Shown piece by piece: positions 45,020 to 54,070 of a DNA stretch of 64,000 bases. Position 1 is the stretch's first letter. Each line of letters opens with the position of its first letter. The notes beneath the pieces were generated by a model. That model worked only from the letters and a program-made list of their open reading frames with translations, was not told the origin of the DNA and ran no database searches. Both the position numbers and the translations under genes were made by a program. The DNA is taken from contig NZ_CP039253.1 of assembly GCF_004795915.1 (NCBI RefSeq), positions 3,437,501 to 3,501,500 on the forward strand. Reading direction: 5' to 3'. Source of the stretch: Rhodococcus sp. PAMC28707 (GTDB lineage: Bacteria > Actinomycetota > Actinomycetes > Mycobacteriales > Mycobacteriaceae).

Positions 45020-46279
45020 ATGCGCGCACGTAGTCGGCAGATCGCGGTGGGGGCAGCGATGACCCTGCTGGCCAGTGGGCTCAGCATTCTCTCCTCACCT
45101 ACTGCGACCGCCGAACCGTGTGGCGGCGCCGGAGGCTCAGGATCGTCGCCGCTGTTCGGCTCTTCGGGTAGCTCGCGCGGTGGACCGGGCAAGGCTCCCG
45201 CAGGACCTCAAGGCCCTTTGCCTGCGATCTCGGGCAATACCTCCTCGGTAGCGTGGGTGACCGGCCCGGTCAGCCCCAACAACACCTACGACCGATTCGG
45301 CATTTCCGGGACCGACCTCGGCATCAGCTGGGACAACGGTGCCGGGCAGACGTTGATGGCGTTCGGTGACACGTTCGGCAACTGCTCTTTGCCAGGGTCG
45401 GAGTGGCGCAGCAACGTACTGATGCGATCCAGCGACACGAATCTGTCCGACGGCATCACCATCACCGACGGAGTACCTCTCGACACGAATTCCGGTGCCG
45501 TCGTCGAACCCGGAGCGCCAAGATTTGCGACCGAGGTTGTGCCGAGCCTCGGAGTGGCAGGCGTCGAGGACACCGTCATTCCCACTGCGGCCATCTCCAT
45601 CGAGGGTGTGCAGTACATGAACTACATGTCGGTCCGGGAATGGGGTGCACCGGGACGGTGGGTCACCAACTTCTCGGCGATCGCAACCTCCACCGACAAC
45701 GGACAGACCTGGACGACGTCATTGCCCACCATTCGAGCCAATGCGGGCGTCACGGTCCCGGGACTTGCGCAGGTCGAGGAGAGCAATGGCAAGTATCAGA
45801 TGAATGCGTACGCGAAGGGTCAGGATGGGTACATCTACCAATTCGGTACGCCCAACGGACGTTTCGGCGCAGCCTTCGTGGCACGCGTGATGCCCGACAA
45901 AATTCTGGACCTCGGTGCCTACGAATACTCGACGCAGGATCCGGCCAAGCCATGGTCGAAGAATGTCGCCGACTCCGTTTCCACCGTCAAGGAGCCGGTC
46001 AGTGAGATGTCCGTTGCGTGGAACGATCACTTGCAGCGGTACGTGATGATGTACGGCAACGAAAACGATCGAACTCTGTTGGCGCGCACCGCCGAGAAGC
46101 CCGAAGGCCCGTGGAGCGGGCCGACCACGTTGCTGGACTCGCGGCAGACGGCAGGCGGCATCTACGCACCCTTCATCCATCCGGTGACTAGTGGCAACAA
46201 GCTCTACTTCACGGCCTCGAGATGGTCGGACTACAACGTACTGTTGCTCGAGACCAACCTCGACGCACTCGCTCACTGA
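45020..46279 (+). CDS. Secreted DUF4185-domain protein
   Basis: 419 residues from ATG at 45020, preceded by GGGGGGAG; the frame upstream of it lacks signal-peptide features. Signal peptide about 1-36 (VGAAMTLLASGLSILS, cleavage near ATA-EP), then a Gly/Ser-rich stretch and a DUF4185 beta-propeller-like domain (GISWDNGAGQTLMAFGDTFG; ATSTDNGQTW; GGIYAPFIHP). The family is secreted and common in mycobacteria and rhodococci; some members sit near cell-wall glycan enzymes, and glycosidase activity has been proposed for relatives. The 254-base gap upstream holds a short direct repeat (GTAACACCA twice near 44982) and no gene. Confidence 0.88.
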   Translation: MRARSRQIAVGAAMTLLASGLSILSSPTATAEPCGGAGGSGSSPLFGSSGSSRGGPGKAPAGPQGPLPAISGNTSSVAWVTGPVSPNNTYDRFGISGTDLGISWDNGAGQTLMAFGDTFGNCSLPGSEWRSNVLMRSSDTNLSDGITITDGVPLDTNSGAVVEPGAPRFATEVVPSLGVAGVEDTVIPTAAISIEGVQYMNYMSVREWGAPGRWVTNFSAIATSTDNGQTWTTSLPTIRANAGVTVPGLAQVEESNGKYQMNAYAKGQDGYIYQFGTPNGRFGAAFVARVMPDKILDLGAYEYSTQDPAKPWSKNVADSVSTVKEPVSEMSVAWNDHLQRYVMMYGNENDRTLLARTAEKPEGPWSGPTTLLDSRQTAGGIYAPFIHPVTSGNKLYFTASRWSDYNVLLLETNLDALAH

Positions 46280-46289
46280 CAGTCCTTAG

Positions 46290-46682
46290 CTAACGAGCCC
46301 AACGAATTCGAATTGGTCCCTTTGCCGTCGACGGGTCCACCACCGAGCCCTTCTGAGTGACCTCCACCTCGCCGGCGTCGACCATTCGCCTGGCGGCTTT
46401 CCGCACCGGTTCCATCAGATCCCGCCAGTCGTTGTCGGACATCGCCCGGGCAACATCGGACGGACAGATCGTCGCGTCCCGAGCCCGCGCGTCGAGTAGC
46501 TCTTTGATCTTCTGCTCGATTCGGAGGTCGGTGCCGCTCACCTTGTTCGTTCGGCATGCGGCGCTACAGTATTCGACGTCATCGAAGTTGTTCGCCCATT
46601 TCTTGCGCCATTCGATGCGCCGCCCGCAGGACTTACAAGTCTTGTCCTCTGGTGACGGCTCTGCGCGCTTCTTGTGGGCCAC
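46290..46682 (-). CDS. DUF2256-DUF3253 fusion protein
   Basis: 130 residues from GTG at 46682, which gives the usual distance to the zinc-ribbon-like DUF2256 part (KTCKSCGRRIEWRKKWANNF, with C-x2-C and YCSAAC supplying four Cys). The second part (about 58-130; IEQKIKELLDARARDATICP, DVARAM, GPIRIRW) is the DUF3253 winged-helix-like domain. Both parts suggest nucleic-acid contact, but no function is known. It converges on the DUF4185 gene with a 10-base gap and lies 39 bases from the glpD stop side. Confidence 0.85.
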   Translation of the reverse strand: MAHKKRAEPSPEDKTCKSCGRRIEWRKKWANNFDDVEYCSAACRTNKVSGTDLRIEQKIKELLDARARDATICPSDVARAMSDNDWRDLMEPVRKAARRMVDAGEVEVTQKGSVVDPSTAKGPIRIRWAR

Positions 46683-46712
46683 CTCATCCACTGTAGATCG
46701 GCTGCGCGACGG

Positions 46713-48251
46713 CTAGTGGACGAACGTTGCGGCGACGTCGACCACTGCCGCACGATCCGCGGCGACCAGACCGATTCGGGTGCGACGGTCGACGATGTCG
46801 GACACGTCGAGTGCGCCTTCATACCGCACTGCGAACTCGAACTCGGCGCGGGTGACGTCGATCCCGTCGGCAACCCGCTCGAGGGGGCGTTCGCACGTTG
46901 CATTCTCGATGACTGCCGAGGCCTCGCCTCCATACCGTGCGACGATGGATGCCGGTACATCGTCCCGCGGGGGAGCGAGTGGCGTCGCCGGATTTCCAGG
47001 AGCACCTACCAGCGGCAACGAACGAGTCCGACACGGCGCGAGCTCGAGACCCCGGGCCCGCCCGGCGCGGTCGAGGACGTCCTGCGCCATATGCCGGAAC
47101 TCGGTAAGCTTCCCGCCGACCACGCTGAAGACGCCGTTCGGGGACTCCAGCACCGCATGGTTGCGAGACACATCCGAAGTTCGACCCTCGCCGGTATCGA
47201 TCAACGGCCGTAGACCTGCGAAACTTCCCAGCACATCCTTTCGGGTGACTGCAGTGCCGAGTGCGGTGTTCACGGTAGCGAGCAGAAAGTCGATCTCCTT
47301 GTCCGTCGCTACCGGTTCGTCGGGGATCGGGCCTGGGGCCTCTTCGTCGGTGAGGCCCACGTACACCCGGCCCAACTGCTCCGGCATCGCGAAGACGAAT
47401 CGGTTCGTCTCACCGGGGATCGGCACCGTCAATGCTGCTGTCGGGTTCCCAAAAGACTTCGCGTCGAACACCAGATGTGTTCCACGACTGGGGCGTAGAC
47501 GGATGGAGGTATCGACCTCGCTGGCCCATACGCCGGTCGCGTTGATGACGAGACGAGCCGCGAGATCGAAGCCCTCCCCGGTCAGTTGGTCGGTCAATCG
47601 CACCGATGAACCAGTGGCCTGCGACGCCGCGACTTTGGTGAGAATTCGCGCGCCGTGCTGAGCTGCCGTGCGAGCAACCGCCACGACGAGGCGGGCGTCG
47701 TCGATCAGCTGTCCGTCGTAAGCGAGCAAACCGCCGGTAAGCCCGTCCCTTTCCACAGCAGGCACCAGTCCGATTGCCCGCGCGGCGCTGACCTTACGCG
47801 AGCGAGGCAGCGTCGACGCCGGGGTGCGCGCGGCGAATCTCAGCACATCTCCAGCGATAAACCCCGTCCGCACCAACGCTTTCGACCCGGCCGACATCGA
47901 TGGCAACAGGGGCACCAACTGTGGCATTGCCGTCACCAGGTGAGGTGCGTTGCGCGTCATCAGCAAACCGCGTTCGACGGAGCTGCGTCGTGCTATCCCG
48001 ACGTTGCCGGTGGCGAGATAGCGCAGACCTCCATGGACGAGTTTGGAGCTCCACCGGCTGGTGCCGAAAGCCAGATCGTGCTTCTCCACGAGAACCACGC
48101 TGAGCCCACGAGATGCTGCATCGAGCGCAACTCCGGTACCGGTGATACCGCCACCGATGACGACGACGTCGACAGGCTCGGTGGTGTTGCCGAGTACGGC
48201 CAGGTCATTCGTGCGGCGCGCGCGATCGAGCGATGCGGACAAAGTAGTCAC
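46713..48251 (-). CDS. glpD: FAD-dependent glycerol-3-phosphate dehydrogenase
   Basis: 512 residues. FAD-binding VDVVVIGGGITGTGVALDAA (about 27-46), then VVLVEKHDLAFGTSRWSSKL and HGGLRYLATGNVGIARRSS, the GlpD signatures; the C-terminal DUF/GlpD cap domain follows. It oxidises glycerol 3-phosphate to dihydroxyacetone phosphate at the membrane, passing electrons to quinone. The GTG start overlaps the tetR stop by 4 bases. Its position opposite an alkyl-DHAP-synthase-like gene suggests it supplies DHAP for lipid synthesis as well as catabolism; the second point is inference. Confidence 0.93.
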   Translation of the reverse strand: MTTLSASLDRARRTNDLAVLGNTTEPVDVVVIGGGITGTGVALDAASRGLSVVLVEKHDLAFGTSRWSSKLVHGGLRYLATGNVGIARRSSVERGLLMTRNAPHLVTAMPQLVPLLPSMSAGSKALVRTGFIAGDVLRFAARTPASTLPRSRKVSAARAIGLVPAVERDGLTGGLLAYDGQLIDDARLVVAVARTAAQHGARILTKVAASQATGSSVRLTDQLTGEGFDLAARLVINATGVWASEVDTSIRLRPSRGTHLVFDAKSFGNPTAALTVPIPGETNRFVFAMPEQLGRVYVGLTDEEAPGPIPDEPVATDKEIDFLLATVNTALGTAVTRKDVLGSFAGLRPLIDTGEGRTSDVSRNHAVLESPNGVFSVVGGKLTEFRHMAQDVLDRAGRARGLELAPCRTRSLPLVGAPGNPATPLAPPRDDVPASIVARYGGEASAVIENATCERPLERVADGIDVTRAEFEFAVRYEGALDVSDIVDRRTRIGLVAADRAAVVDVAATFVH

Positions 48252-48829
48252 GAGGTGAGGTATCCGTTCAACATGTAGGCGAGTTCCGTTGCGAGTGAAT
48301 CGCCGTCGAGAATCGACTCGACGAGCTGTCCTGACTGGAGGACGGACTGCACGGTGAGCAGCACCATAGCGGCCAGTTCGCGGGTATTGCCGTTGCGGAT
48401 GCTGCCGTGAGCTTGACCTCGCGCGATCCCGCCTTCGAGTGCTGCGATCGCGAAGTGCTGACTGGTGCCGAGTCTTCCGGTGATGTAGACCATCAAGAAT
48501 TCGGGTGCAGTGTGCAGCACCGACATCACTACCGCGTCACTGCGCAGCAGGCCTGCGATGGACACGATTCTCTCCACCAACTGCTCACGCGAATCGCCGC
48601 GCTCGGGAACGTGAACGACGGCCCCGGTGATTCGGTCGGTCAAGACCGCGGCCAACACGGAGTTCATGTCAGGCCATCTTCGGTAGATCGTCGGTCGGCT
48701 CACTTCGGCGCGGCGGGCGATTTCGGCGAGTGTGACCCTCGCGAAACCGTAGTCGACGACGCACTGCGCCGCAGCGTCGAGCACCTGAGCCTCGACTGCG
48801 TCGATGGCATCGTTACAGGTTGACAGCAT
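48248..48829 (-). CDS. TetR-family regulator of the glycerolipid locus
   Basis: 193 residues from ATG at 48829; a TTG three codons upstream is less likely. HTH at about 20-60 (VTLAEIARRAEVSRPTIYRR). The C-terminal ligand domain is helical with no special signature. It is coupled to glpD by a GTGA overlap and divergent from the oxidase gene; TGTAAC repeats fill the 17-base gap and its own start region, so it probably controls both sides. A fatty acyl or glycerol derivative as effector is a guess. Confidence 0.9.
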   Translation of the reverse strand: MLSTCNDAIDAVEAQVLDAAAQCVVDYGFARVTLAEIARRAEVSRPTIYRRWPDMNSVLAAVLTDRITGAVVHVPERGDSREQLVERIVSIAGLLRSDAVVMSVLHTAPEFLMVYITGRLGTSQHFAIAALEGGIARGQAHGSIRNGNTRELAAMVLLTVQSVLQSGQLVESILDGDSLATELAYMLNGYLTS

Positions 48830-48844
48830 GTGTAACAATGTAAC
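48812..48844. promoter_or_regulatory. TGTAAC repeat cluster at divergent tetR/oxidase starts
   Basis: GTTACA at 48812-48817 facing TGTAAC at 48831-48836, and a second TGTAAC at 48839-48844. The inverted and direct copies straddle the tetR start codon and stop 2 bases before the GTG of the oxidase gene. This is a likely operator for the adjacent TetR protein. Confidence 0.55.
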
Positions 48845-48846
48845 AC

Positions 48847-50472
48847 GTGACTACCTCGGACTCCCGTATGGGCGGACTGCCGCTACCCCCGATGAAGTGG
48901 AATGCATGGGGAAGCGCGAATGCCGCGAAGCCTCTCTCCGCAAACATCAGCAACTTGCTCGAGCAGGTGCTCGGCGTGCACAAGGCAGACGCCAACGGTC
49001 CCGGTGTGGAGCAGGTACGGCTACGGTCGACCGCGATCACGGAGAATGATCGCGCGGCACTGGCCGAGATCGTCGGCGAAGAGCACATCAGTACGGCAGA
49101 CGCCGACCGCCTGTACCGAGCAGGCGGAAAGTCCACCATGGATCTGCTGCGCCGAAAAAGCACCGACGAGCAGGATGCGCCGGACGCGGTGCTCGCGCCT
49201 TCCAGTGAGGACGAGATCGCTGCCGTTCTTGCCTATTGCTCGTCCGCGCGGGTGGCGGTCGTTCCCTTCGGCGGAGGAACCAGCGTGGTCGGCGGTCTCG
49301 ACCCCGAACGAGGACAGTGCAAGGCAGTCGTCTCAGTGGATCTGCGACGCTTCGACGAACTCCATTCGCTCGACGAGGTGTCCGGAGAGGCCGTTCTCGG
49401 CGCCGGTGTGACCGGGCCGAACGCCGAGGAGTTGTTGCGGGCCAAGGGCTTTTCGCTGGGGCACTTCCCGCAGAGCTTCGAGTTCGCGACCATCGGGGGA
49501 TTCGCGGCGACGCGATCCTCCGGTCAGAATTCGGCTGGGTACGGCCGTTTCGACGACATGATTCTAGGTCTTCGGATGGTCACTCCCGCCGGAGTTCTCG
49601 ATGTCGGCCGTGCGCCTGCGTCGGCGGCGGGTCCTGATCTGCGTCAGTTGATTGTCGGATCCGAGGGCATCTTCGGGATCATTACTCAGGTTCGCGTGCA
49701 GGTGCATCGTGTCCCAGATACCACGCGATACGAGGCCTGGAACTTCCCGGATTTTGCAACAGGCGCAGCAGCGTTGCGCGCGGTCGAGCAGACCGACAGC
49801 GGACCCACTGTCATCCGACTGTCCGACGAGGCAGAAACAGGCGTCAACCTCGCGACCTCGGACAAGATCGGTGGTGAACAGGTCGCCGGTGGATGTCTGG
49901 CAATCACCCTGTTCGAAGGGACCGCCGCGCACTCTGCCAGCCGGCACGCGGAGGCCCGCGACCTGCTCGTGGCTCACGGTGGAACCTCTCTCGGCGAGGA
50001 CATTGCGCGTGATTGGCAGCACGGCCGGTTCGGGGCACCGTACTTGCGGGATGCACTTCTCGACTCGGGCGCATTGTGCGAGACGCTGGAGACCGCTACT
50101 ACGTGGTCCAACTTGCTTCACCTCAAAGCCACCGTCACCGAGTCCTTGACCTCCGCACTGAGTGAAACCGGTACCCCCGCCTTGGTTCTGTGCCATATTT
50201 CGCACGTGTACCGCACCGGTGCGTCGCTGTACTTCACCGTGGTCGCAGGTCAGCGTGGCGATGCCATCGACCAGTGGAAGACCGTGAAAGCTGCTGTGTC
50301 GCAATCGATCGTGAGCAACGGCGGCACCATCACTCATCATCACGCAGTCGGCGCCGACCATCGGGCCTGGATGACCGAGGAAATAGGTGACCTCGGAATC
50401 GAGGTGCTGCGCGCGGTGAAGAGAACATTGGACCCTGCAGGCATCCTCAACCCGGGTAAGCTGATCCCGTGA
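48847..50472 (+). CDS. FAD-linked oxidase, alkyl-dihydroxyacetonephosphate-synthase-like
   Basis: 541 residues from GTG at 48847. PCMH/VAO-type FAD domain with VVPFGGGTSVVGGLDPE (about 138-154), the long N-terminal MKWNAWGSANAAKPL typical of AgpS, SLGHFPQSFEFATIGGFAAT and SSGQNSAGYGRFDDMI (typical of alkylglycerone-phosphate synthase), a histidine-rich THHHAVGADH loop matching the AgpS active site, and the C-terminal DPAGILNPGKLIP. AgpS exchanges an acyl for an alkyl chain on DHAP in ether-lipid synthesis. Actinobacterial homologues are not well characterised. It is coupled to a lipid kinase by a GTGA overlap. Confidence 0.9.
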   Translation: MTTSDSRMGGLPLPPMKWNAWGSANAAKPLSANISNLLEQVLGVHKADANGPGVEQVRLRSTAITENDRAALAEIVGEEHISTADADRLYRAGGKSTMDLLRRKSTDEQDAPDAVLAPSSEDEIAAVLAYCSSARVAVVPFGGGTSVVGGLDPERGQCKAVVSVDLRRFDELHSLDEVSGEAVLGAGVTGPNAEELLRAKGFSLGHFPQSFEFATIGGFAATRSSGQNSAGYGRFDDMILGLRMVTPAGVLDVGRAPASAAGPDLRQLIVGSEGIFGIITQVRVQVHRVPDTTRYEAWNFPDFATGAAALRAVEQTDSGPTVIRLSDEAETGVNLATSDKIGGEQVAGGCLAITLFEGTAAHSASRHAEARDLLVAHGGTSLGEDIARDWQHGRFGAPYLRDALLDSGALCETLETATTWSNLLHLKATVTESLTSALSETGTPALVLCHISHVYRTGASLYFTVVAGQRGDAIDQWKTVKAAVSQSIVSNGGTITHHHAVGADHRAWMTEEIGDLGIEVLRAVKRTLDPAGILNPGKLIP

Positions 50473-51401
50473 CCCGGGACGGTGAACGACGCCAACGCGA
50501 AATTCGCCGCATCACGCTCCTGGCCAACCCCGCAGCTGGGCACGGTAATGCGCCGCACGCAGCCAGCCGCGCAGTGACACGGTTTCAGCAGTTGGGGATC
50601 GACGTGCGCGCCATCGTCGGAATCGACAGCACACATGCACTGGCCCTGGCGCGTGAGGCACTCGAACTCGGTACCGATGCATTCGTCGTCGTGGGCGGAG
50701 ACGGAGTCATCTCCATCGCCTTGCAGGTCCTCGCCGGCACCGACGTCCCGCTGGGGATCATTCCAGCCGGAACCGGAAACGACCACGCCCGTGAATACCA
50801 TTTGCCCACAAATGATCCCGAGGCGGCAGCCGAGATCGTGGCCGATGGCTGGACCGAACATGTCGACCTCGGACGTATCCGCACGCAGGACGGCACCGAA
50901 CGCTGGTTCGGCACCGTCATGGCGTCCGGTTTCGATTCACTGGTCAGCGATCGCACCAATCGGATGCGCTGGCCACACGGGCGAATGCGCTACAACGTTG
51001 CCATCGTCGCCGAGTTCCTGAACTTGAAACCGTTGCCGTTTCGGCTGGTGCTCGACGGCAACGAGGTCCTCGAACTCGACGTGACCCTGGTGGCGGTCGG
51101 TAACACCCGCTCTTACGGCGGCGGCATGCTCATCTGTCCCGAAGCCGACCGAACCGACGGACTGCTCGACATCACTGTTGTCGCTTCAGGTTCGCGCATG
51201 CGGCTGATTCGATTCTTCCCCAGCGTATTTCGCGGTACTCACGTCGAGCGGGAAGAGGTGAGCACCTACCGAGCCCGATCCATCACTGTCGACTCGCCCG
51301 GAATCAACGCCTATGCAGACGGCGAACGCGTCGGCAGGCTTCCCGCCGAAGTCGAGTCGGTGCCACGGGCGTTACATGTCCTCGTGCCCCACAGCAGCTA
51401 G
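50469..51401 (+). CDS. Diacylglycerol-kinase-family lipid kinase (soluble)
   Basis: 310 residues, GTG start inside the oxidase stop. DAGK catalytic domain: ITLLANPAAGHGNA (about 12-25), FVVVGGDGVISIALQVL (GGDG loop; V where T is usual), LGIIPAGTGNDHAREY, VMASGFDSLV, and a C-terminal beta domain with INAYADGERVG. No membrane segment. Relatives phosphorylate diacylglycerol, ceramide or similar lipids. Coupled to the AgpS-like gene, it may act on an alkyl- or acylglycerol. Converges on the next gene with a 2-base gap. Confidence 0.9.
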   Translation: MTRDGERRQREIRRITLLANPAAGHGNAPHAASRAVTRFQQLGIDVRAIVGIDSTHALALAREALELGTDAFVVVGGDGVISIALQVLAGTDVPLGIIPAGTGNDHAREYHLPTNDPEAAAEIVADGWTEHVDLGRIRTQDGTERWFGTVMASGFDSLVSDRTNRMRWPHGRMRYNVAIVAEFLNLKPLPFRLVLDGNEVLELDVTLVAVGNTRSYGGGMLICPEADRTDGLLDITVVASGSRMRLIRFFPSVFRGTHVEREEVSTYRARSITVDSPGINAYADGERVGRLPAEVESVPRALHVLVPHSS

Positions 51402-51403
51402 AG

Positions 51404-52354
51404 CTACTCGGCGTCGAGGAGCTGTCGATATGCCTCGGCAACAAGGTCGTTCGCGAGATCGTTGTTGTGATGGTCGGCGTACGGCGAGTCGTGCTGGTTC
51501 ATGAGGCGGGTGTTGAGGTTGTACGCGAGATCGTCGAACACATCATCTGCGACCCCGAAGTCGACCTCGGCGTCGCCGGACAACAGTGCCCCGATGTCGA
51601 TCTGCCATGACCACACATCATGGCTCTCGTATTCCCCTCGCGCCGCCGTGACGACATCGTTCGCGAACTCGAGTTGGGTGTCGGAGTAACCGGTCGGAAT
51701 ATCGGTATTGACGGTCATGACCAGCTCGATCGAATCATCGTCGTCGTTGGTGTACTCCGTGACGAACAACGTCTCCAGGCTGCCGCAGTTCAACGTCAGA
51801 AGTCGCCGACTGCCTTCGGCTTTCGCAGTCGAGGGCAGCGCGGTGATATTCCAGAGGTAGCGCGCAGTGTTCGCGGGATCGGAGATCGACGCGTTGATGT
51901 AGTCGGCGACTATGCTCCGAATATCCTGATACGCAATATGATCGGACAACTCCCAGAAGCGTGACCGAGCTGAGGTGGTCGCACCGGCGGTGATGGTGAT
52001 TCGCTCACTGCGATCGGACGGAAACGGCGACGGACCGGCAACTGCATCCGACGTCTGCGCCGTCCGTGCTCTGAGCACGGAGGTCCGGGCGAGAAGTTCC
52101 TGCAACTCGGCGAGCGCACGTTCGGCATCGTCTGCGGGCCAGGACGCAAACTCGAGAAACTCGATATCGGACCACTCACGACGGTCATCGAGGAACCGTG
52201 CAGCGACGTCCAGAGATCGGCCCGCGTAGGCCTCGTTGTTCGCGAAGTGCAGTACGTACAGACCGCTGGTGAATCCTTTCGCTGCGAAGAGGGCTGAGAT
52301 CGAACCCAATTCCGATACGTCGAAACGGGTGAGATCGAACGAAGGAGAGTTCAT
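51404..52354 (-). CDS. Unknown protein with GIY-YIG-like N-terminal segment
   Basis: 316 residues. Residues about 27-75 (FTSGLYVLHFANNEAYAGRS, then VAARFLDDRREWSDIEFLEF) resemble the GIY-YIG nuclease core: G-L-Y for GIY, A-Y-A-G for YIG, and an Arg-containing helix. A downstream Glu (about 82) could be the metal ligand, but the family call is tentative. The C-terminal 200 residues are acidic and unrecognised. The ATG at 52354 lacks a good ribosome site. It may be a nuclease or a degenerate relative. Confidence 0.6.
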   Translation of the reverse strand: MNSPSFDLTRFDVSELGSISALFAAKGFTSGLYVLHFANNEAYAGRSLDVAARFLDDRREWSDIEFLEFASWPADDAERALAELQELLARTSVLRARTAQTSDAVAGPSPFPSDRSERITITAGATTSARSRFWELSDHIAYQDIRSIVADYINASISDPANTARYLWNITALPSTAKAEGSRRLLTLNCGSLETLFVTEYTNDDDDSIELVMTVNTDIPTGYSDTQLEFANDVVTAARGEYESHDVWSWQIDIGALLSGDAEVDFGVADDVFDDLAYNLNTRLMNQHDSPYADHHNNDLANDLVAEAYRQLLDAE

Positions 52355-52471
52355 GGTTCTGATCTAACTACAGTCCGTGTCCTGGTTGTAGGCCAGATGC
52401 CCATCGATGGAGCTGAAGTACCGACGCATCCGGGCCGGCGGTCACAGACCTACTAAATTGCTTGGACGTCC

Positions 52472-52477
52472 TATAAC
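52472..52477 (+). promoter_or_regulatory. -10 box for a leaderless acyl-CoA synthetase transcript
   Basis: TATAAC, 8 bases before the ATG at 52486 and 5 before a GTG at 52483. No ribosome site precedes either start, so transcription is likely to begin at the start codon. The -35 region is weak. Confidence 0.45.
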
Positions 52478-52485
52478 CTTGCGTG

Positions 52486-53997
52486 ATGAGCACCGGTACG
52501 CGCGTCAACACTGTCGATGGCATCTTGCGGCGGTCGGCCGCCCGATTTCCGAACCGCCCAGCCGTAGTCTTCGACGGCCGAAGCCTTACCTACCGTCACC
52601 TCGACGAGACCGTCAGTCGGGTGGCCCGGTATCTGCTCTCTTTAGGCCTGGTGAAGGGCGACCGCGTCGCAGCCTACGGGGTCAACTCGGACGCGTATCT
52701 CGTCGGTTTCTTGGCGTGTGCAAGGGCGGGACTGATTCACGTCCCGGTGAACTACGCATTGGTGGGGAACGAGCTCGGCTACCTCATTGCTCAGTCGGGG
52801 GCGCGCGCCGCACTGGTCGATCCCGAACTCGCCGACGTCTTGCAGTCGGTTCGGCGTGAACACGATATCGATGTCGTTCTTTCCCTTGCGGACTTGGTGG
52901 ATCTGGCGTTCGACGAGGATGCGTCCGAACTCGACTCCGCTGTCGAATCCGGCGATCTCGCACAGCTTCTCTACACCTCAGGAACGACGTCGAAGCCCAA
53001 GGGCGCCATGATGTCTCATGGCGCACTGGTAGCCGAGTACGTGTCCTCGGTAATTGCTCTCGGTCTAGGACGAGACGACAATCCGCTCGTGGTGATGCCG
53101 CTCTACCACTCGGCGGGAATGCATGTATTCACGCTGCCGTATCTGTCGGTCGGCGCAACGATACATCTGATGAGCAAGCCCGTCGTGCCGGAAATTCTGC
53201 GGAGGATCGAAGCTGATCGGATCGGCTCGTTGTTCTTGGCGCCCACGGTCTGGGTCCCGCTCGCCAATCATCCAGATCTCGAGACCCGTGACCTGTCTTC
53301 CTTGACCAAAGCGCAGTACGGGGCGTCGATCATGCCGGTGACGGTCCTCAACCGATTACGCGCGAAGTACCCGAACATCGAGTTCTACAACTGCTTCGGT
53401 CAGTCCGAAATCGGGCCGCTGGCAACGGTATTGCAACCTGAGGAGCACGAGGACCGGCCGGCTTCCTGCGGGAGGGCCGTGTTCTTCGTCGAGACTCGTG
53501 TCGTCGACGCCGACGGTAACGACGTTCCCGACGGCGAACCTGGTGAGGTGCTGTATCGATCGCCGCAGCTGTGCGACGGCTACTGGGACAACCCGGATGC
53601 GACGGCAGATGCATTCCGCGACGGGTGGTTTCATTCCGGGGACCTGGTGACGCGCGACTCGGAGGGCTTCATTACCGTCGTCGATCGCATCAAAGACGTC
53701 ATCAACACCGGCGGTATCCTCGTCGCGTCGCGTGAAGTCGAGGACGCGATCTATACGCACCCTGCCGTCGCCGAGGTCGCCGTCATCGGGACCCCCGACG
53801 ACAAGTGGATCGAGGCTGTCACCGCTGTCGTCGTGCTCAAGGACGGCCACGACGCCACCGCCGATGCACTCATCGCCCATGTGAAGGGATTGATCGCGCC
53901 GTTCAAGGTTCCCAAGAACGTGGTGTTCGTCGACGAGTTGCCGCGCAACCAAAGTGGCAAGCTCCTCAAGCGTGAACTGAGGTCGCCGGTGAAGTGA
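52486..53997 (+). CDS. AMP-forming acyl-CoA synthetase (FadD-type)
   Basis: 503 residues from ATG at 52486. AMP-binding P-loop LLYTSGTTSKPKGAMMSH, YNCFGQSEIGPL (the adenine/acyl region), GWFHSGDLVTRDSEGF with the hinge Asp, VDRIKDVINTGGILVASREV, and the catalytic Lys near the C-terminus in NQSGKLLKREL. It is shorter than long-chain FadD, like medium-chain and aryl/cyclo acid ligases. Activates a carboxylate as acyl-AMP and then acyl-CoA. Fragments of this gene are found in the duplicated block at 54624-54706. Confidence 0.92.
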   Translation: MSTGTRVNTVDGILRRSAARFPNRPAVVFDGRSLTYRHLDETVSRVARYLLSLGLVKGDRVAAYGVNSDAYLVGFLACARAGLIHVPVNYALVGNELGYLIAQSGARAALVDPELADVLQSVRREHDIDVVLSLADLVDLAFDEDASELDSAVESGDLAQLLYTSGTTSKPKGAMMSHGALVAEYVSSVIALGLGRDDNPLVVMPLYHSAGMHVFTLPYLSVGATIHLMSKPVVPEILRRIEADRIGSLFLAPTVWVPLANHPDLETRDLSSLTKAQYGASIMPVTVLNRLRAKYPNIEFYNCFGQSEIGPLATVLQPEEHEDRPASCGRAVFFVETRVVDADGNDVPDGEPGEVLYRSPQLCDGYWDNPDATADAFRDGWFHSGDLVTRDSEGFITVVDRIKDVINTGGILVASREVEDAIYTHPAVAEVAVIGTPDDKWIEAVTAVVVLKDGHDATADALIAHVKGLIAPFKVPKNVVFVDELPRNQSGKLLKRELRSPVK

Positions 53998-54070
53998 CGG
54001 TCGATTAGTAACGCGACCGACGTGGCAGTCGATATCTCTCCCGATACGAATCGTCTACTTCGGGGGAGCC

